DNA from: Thiobacillus sp. | GTDB taxonomy: Bacteria > Pseudomonadota > Gammaproteobacteria > Burkholderiales > Thiobacillaceae | Length of the DNA stretch: 8,486 bases | NCBI GenBank assembly: GCA_018780025.1 | Contig: JADMKH010000047.1 | Span: 1 to 8,486 of the forward strand | Direction of reading: 5' to 3' | Shown here: piece after piece, positions 6,075 through 8,486 of the stretch | Layout of the letters: every line of letters starts with the position of its first letter | How positions within the stretch are numbered: the stretch's first letter is position 1 | Position numbers and translations under genes: made by a program | The notes under the pieces: model-generated | The model's input: the letters and a program-made list of their open reading frames with translations, nothing else | Database searches by the model: none | What the model was told of the DNA's origin: nothing

Positions 6075-6800
6075 TCAGTGAACGTCTTTCCAGAACTCTT
6101 TCTTCAGGTAATACGCCACCACAAAGAAGAACGCCAGAAATGCCAGAACGATCAAACCAAGCTGCTTGCGCTTGAGTTGCTCGGGCTCACCCATCCATAC
6201 CAGGTAGTTGACCAGATCACCGACCATGGCATCGTACTCGGCGAGCGTGACGCTGCCGGGTTTGACCAGTTCCAGTCGCTCGATGACTTCATGCTCGCCC
6301 TCTTTCTTGTGGACGGCCACCATTTCACCCTGCAGATCCCAGAGCACGTGCGGCATCCCCACTTTGTCAAACACGGCGTTGTTCCAGGCGGTCGGGCGCG
6401 AATCGTCACGGTAGAAGCTGCGCAGGTAGGTATAGAGCCAGTCTGCCCCACGCGAACGTGCAATCACGCTCAAGTCGGGAGGCGTTGCACCAAACCAGGT
6501 CTTGGCATCCTTTTTGTCCATGCCAACCTTCATGGTCTCGCCCGGCTTCTCGGCTGCAAACAGCAGGTTCTCCTTGATCTGCTCTTCGGTCAATCCCAGG
6601 TCCTGCAAGCGCGTGTAGCGCATGGACGAGGCGCTGTGGCAATTCAGACAGTAGTTCACGAACAGGCGTGCACCACGTTGCAGCGAATCCTGGTCCGACA
6701 GGTTGACCGGTGCCTTGTCGAGGGGCACGGCCGGTCCCGAGGCAAAGGCAACGACAGGCGCTGCGGCCAACAGGAAAATAAAATTCTTCAAGCGTTTCAT
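6075..6800 (-). CDS. petC: Cytochrome c1 subunit of the cytochrome bc1 complex
   Basis: This 241-residue periplasmic haem protein, anchored at its C-terminus, passes electrons from the Rieske protein to soluble cytochrome c. It has a Sec signal peptide (residues 1-about 20, ending AFA). The haem c motif is CLNCH (51-55). The probable axial Met149 lies in GMPHVLW, and one C-terminal membrane helix (about 214-232) is followed by KKEFWKDVH. Motifs GATPPDLS and DWLYTYLRSFY are typical of bacterial cytochrome c1. The ATG follows the petB TAA with no spacer, and an AAAGGG ribosome-binding site lies inside petB about 11 bases upstream, so translation is probably coupled. It is the last pet gene before the terminator hairpin. 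Length and motifs are complete. Confidence 0.96.
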   Translation of the reverse strand: MKRLKNFIFLLAAAPVVAFASGPAVPLDKAPVNLSDQDSLQRGARLFVNYCLNCHSASSMRYTRLQDLGLTEEQIKENLLFAAEKPGETMKVGMDKKDAKTWFGATPPDLSVIARSRGADWLYTYLRSFYRDDSRPTAWNNAVFDKVGMPHVLWDLQGEMVAVHKKEGEHEVIERLELVKPGSVTLAEYDAMVGDLVNYLVWMGEPEQLKRKQLGLIVLAFLAFFFVVAYYLKKEFWKDVH

Positions 6801-8036
6801 TTAGCCAGTCACCCTTTCCGGTTCCGGTTTGGTTTTGTCGATCGAGGTATACCAGGGCATCAACAGGAAAAACAGGAAATAAATCACGGAGAAAATCTGC
6901 GCGAAAATCGTGGCAATCGGAGTCGACGGCAGCAGACCGAGGTAGCCCAGACCGATGAACGACACGATGAACAGTGCGAGCATGACCTTGTAGATCGGAC
7001 CGCGATAACGGATCGACTTGACCTTGCTGCGATCGAGCCAGGGCAGGAAGAACAGGAATACGATCGACAAGCCCATCGCCACCACGCCCGGGAACTGCGA
7101 GCCGAACATCGGCGGCACAGCGCGCAGAATCGCGTAGAACGGGGTGAAGTACCACAAGGGTGCAATGTGCTCGGGCGTCTTCAGCGGATCGGCAGGAATA
7201 AAGTTGGCTGCCTCAAGGAAGTAGCCCCCCATCTCCGGCGCAAAGAACAGGATCGCAGAGAACACCATCAGGAAGACGATCACGCCGACGATGTCCTTCA
7301 CCGTGTAGTACGGATGGAATGGAATGCCATCAAGCGGGATATGCGTGACGGGATCCTTGTGCTTCTTGATCTCGACGCCGTCCGGGTTGTTGGAACCCAC
7401 TTCGTGCAGCGCCACCAGGTGAACCGCGACCAGCGCAATCAGCACCAGCGGCAGCGCAATCACGTGAAACGCGAAGAAGCGGTTCAGCGTGGCATCTGAA
7501 ATGACGAAGTCGCCGCGAATCCAGATCGACAGGTCTTCACCAATGAAGGGCACAGCGGCAAACAGGTTCACGATCACCTGGGCGCCCCAGAATGACATCT
7601 GACCCCAGGGCAACAGATAGCCCAGGAAGGCTTCCGCCATCAGCGCCAGATAAATCAGCACACCGAAAATCCAGATCAGTTCGCGCGGCTTGCGGTACGA
7701 GCCGTACATCAAACCCCTGAACATATGCAGGTACACCACAACGAAGAACATCGACGCGCCGGTGGAATGCATGTAGCGGATCAGCCACCCCCATTCGACA
7801 TCGCGCATGATGTACTCAACCGACGCAAAAGCGAGCTCTGCATCCGGCTTGTAGTTCATGGTCAGGAAAATACCGGTGACGATCTGCAGCACCAGCACCA
7901 GAAGCGCCAGCGAGCCAAAGAAGTACCAGAAGTTGAAGTTCTTGGGCGCGTAGTATTCGGACAGATGCGCCTTATATGTGGCGGTGAGCGGGAAGCGGTC
8001 ATCGACCCAACCCATCACTTTTTGCAGGGCAGACAT
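6801..8036 (-). CDS. petB: Cytochrome b subunit of the cytochrome bc1 complex
   Basis: This 411-residue inner-membrane protein carries the two b haems and both quinone sites, so it is the core of the proton-pumping Q cycle. It is a full-length fused cytochrome b with about eight membrane helices. Haem ligands are His90 and His104 on one helix and His191 and His206 on the other; the second pair has 14 residues between, as in cytochrome b6, whereas alphaproteobacterial forms have 13. The cd-loop segment GYLLPWGQMSFWGA (139-152) is intact. The Qo motif, normally PEWY, reads PLWY (293-296), so the usual Glu is Leu. The C-terminus ends KTKPEPERVTG, as in related proteobacteria. An AAAGGAG site nine bases upstream, overlapping the end of petA, supports the ATG. 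It lies four bases after petA and abuts petC. Confidence 0.97.
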   Translation of the reverse strand: MSALQKVMGWVDDRFPLTATYKAHLSEYYAPKNFNFWYFFGSLALLVLVLQIVTGIFLTMNYKPDAELAFASVEYIMRDVEWGWLIRYMHSTGASMFFVVVYLHMFRGLMYGSYRKPRELIWIFGVLIYLALMAEAFLGYLLPWGQMSFWGAQVIVNLFAAVPFIGEDLSIWIRGDFVISDATLNRFFAFHVIALPLVLIALVAVHLVALHEVGSNNPDGVEIKKHKDPVTHIPLDGIPFHPYYTVKDIVGVIVFLMVFSAILFFAPEMGGYFLEAANFIPADPLKTPEHIAPLWYFTPFYAILRAVPPMFGSQFPGVVAMGLSIVFLFFLPWLDRSKVKSIRYRGPIYKVMLALFIVSFIGLGYLGLLPSTPIATIFAQIFSVIYFLFFLLMPWYTSIDKTKPEPERVTG

Positions 8037-8040
8037 TTAT

Positions 8041-8486
8041 TTAAGCTCCTTTTGCGTCTACACCGATCAGCAGTTTGGCGTCGCTGAGGTATTGATGAGG
8101 CGGAATCTTCAGATTGGTCGGTGCCGGCACGTTCTTGAACACGCGCGCCGCAAGATCGAATTTCGAACCATGACACGGGCAGAAGAAGCCGCCGGGCCAA
8201 TCTGCACCGAGGTCGGCCGCACCAATATCCTTGCGGTAAGTGGGCGAGCAACCGAGGTGGGTGCATATACCGATCGCCACCAGATACTCTTTCTTGATCG
8301 AGCGAGTCGGGTTTTTGCAGTACGGGGGTTGTTGGGGTTGCTCGCTTTGCGCATCGGTAAGCTGTTCGTCGTGTTTGCCGAGCAAAGCCAGCATTTCCGG
8401 TGAGCGATTCACCACCCAGACGGGTTTGCCCTGCCACTCGACCGTCAGAAGCGCGCCCGATTCTATCTTGCTGATATCCACCTCAA
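8041..8486 (-). CDS. petA: Rieske iron-sulfur subunit of the cytochrome bc1 complex, C-terminal part
   Basis: The visible 148 residues are the soluble domain of the Rieske protein, which carries electrons from quinol at the Qo site to cytochrome c1. The start and membrane anchor lie beyond base 8486. A GTG at 8479-8481 is internal, since the frame stays open through the edge (GAG before it) and VDISKIESG matches an interior position of homologues. Numbering from that GTG, CTHLGC (73-78) and CPCHGS (101-106) hold the 2Fe-2S ligands Cys73, His75, Cys101 and His104, with Cys78 and Cys103 as the disulfide pair. The longer segment before the cluster, with QQPPYCKNPTRS, is typical of the beta/gamma type. 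The stop is followed by four bases and the petB start. It is the first of three pet genes. Confidence 0.96.
   Translation of the reverse strand, partial: EVDISKIESGALLTVEWQGKPVWVVNRSPEMLALLGKHDEQLTDAQSEQPQQPPYCKNPTRSIKKEYLVAIGICTHLGCSPTYRKDIGAADLGADWPGGFFCPCHGSKFDLAARVFKNVPAPTNLKIPPHQYLSDAKLLIGVDAKGA

Noticed and set aside
6078..7499. Long plus-strand open frame of 473 codons opposite petC and petB
   Set aside because: It is the antisense shadow of two unmistakable cytochrome genes, is His/Arg/Gln rich and has no recognisable family features.
1..8486. CRISPR arrays, insertion sequences, integrase sites or toxin-antitoxin genes
   Set aside because: I found no regularly spaced repeats, transposase motifs or duplicated tRNA 3' end, and every substantial stretch is explained by housekeeping or known accessory genes.

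Overview
This 8.5 kb window looks like an ordinary chromosomal segment of a betaproteobacterium, probably from the Nitrosomonadales/Thiobacillus-like part of the class. The class-level call rests on gene order and protein character. A Rieske, cytochrome b and cytochrome c1 operon (petABC) is followed by sspA and sspB. A small PP0621-like gene is coupled to pilS and pilR. An EpsD-type lipoprotein of the exosortase-associated exopolysaccharide type is also present. The genus is inference from gene content only.

Left part, 1-1414, minus strand: the end of an exopolysaccharide locus. An EpsD-family peptidyl-prolyl isomerase-like lipoprotein lies upstream of the first 95 codons of gmd (GDP-mannose 4,6-dehydratase), which runs off the left edge. 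The 267-base spacer to the right (1415-1681) separates this locus from a divergent unit.

Middle, 1682-4805, plus strand: a tightly coupled three-gene unit. It encodes a small membrane-anchored zinc-ribbon-like PP0621 protein, the sensor kinase PilS (4-base overlap) and the sigma-54 activator PilR (1-base overlap). PilSR classically activates pilin (pilA) transcription and so type IV pili. No pilin gene is in the window.

Right part, 4846-8486, minus strand: read in the direction of transcription, the order is petA (5' part missing), petB, petC, a perfect 14-bp terminator hairpin, sspA, sspB (TTG start) and a tRNA-Thr(UGU) gene with its own near-consensus promoter. The pet genes encode the cytochrome bc1 complex, a quinol:cytochrome c oxidoreductase in the inner membrane. 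SspA is an RNA polymerase-associated GST-fold protein. SspB is a ClpXP adaptor. The tRNA and pilR converge.

I did not find a new system here. The points most worth a second look are a PLWY Qo motif in cytochrome b in place of PEWY, an A-C mismatch in the T-stem of the tRNA, the hairpin that separates petABC from sspAB with only about 44 bases left for an sspA promoter, and the inner-membrane-type Asp+2 signal on EpsD.
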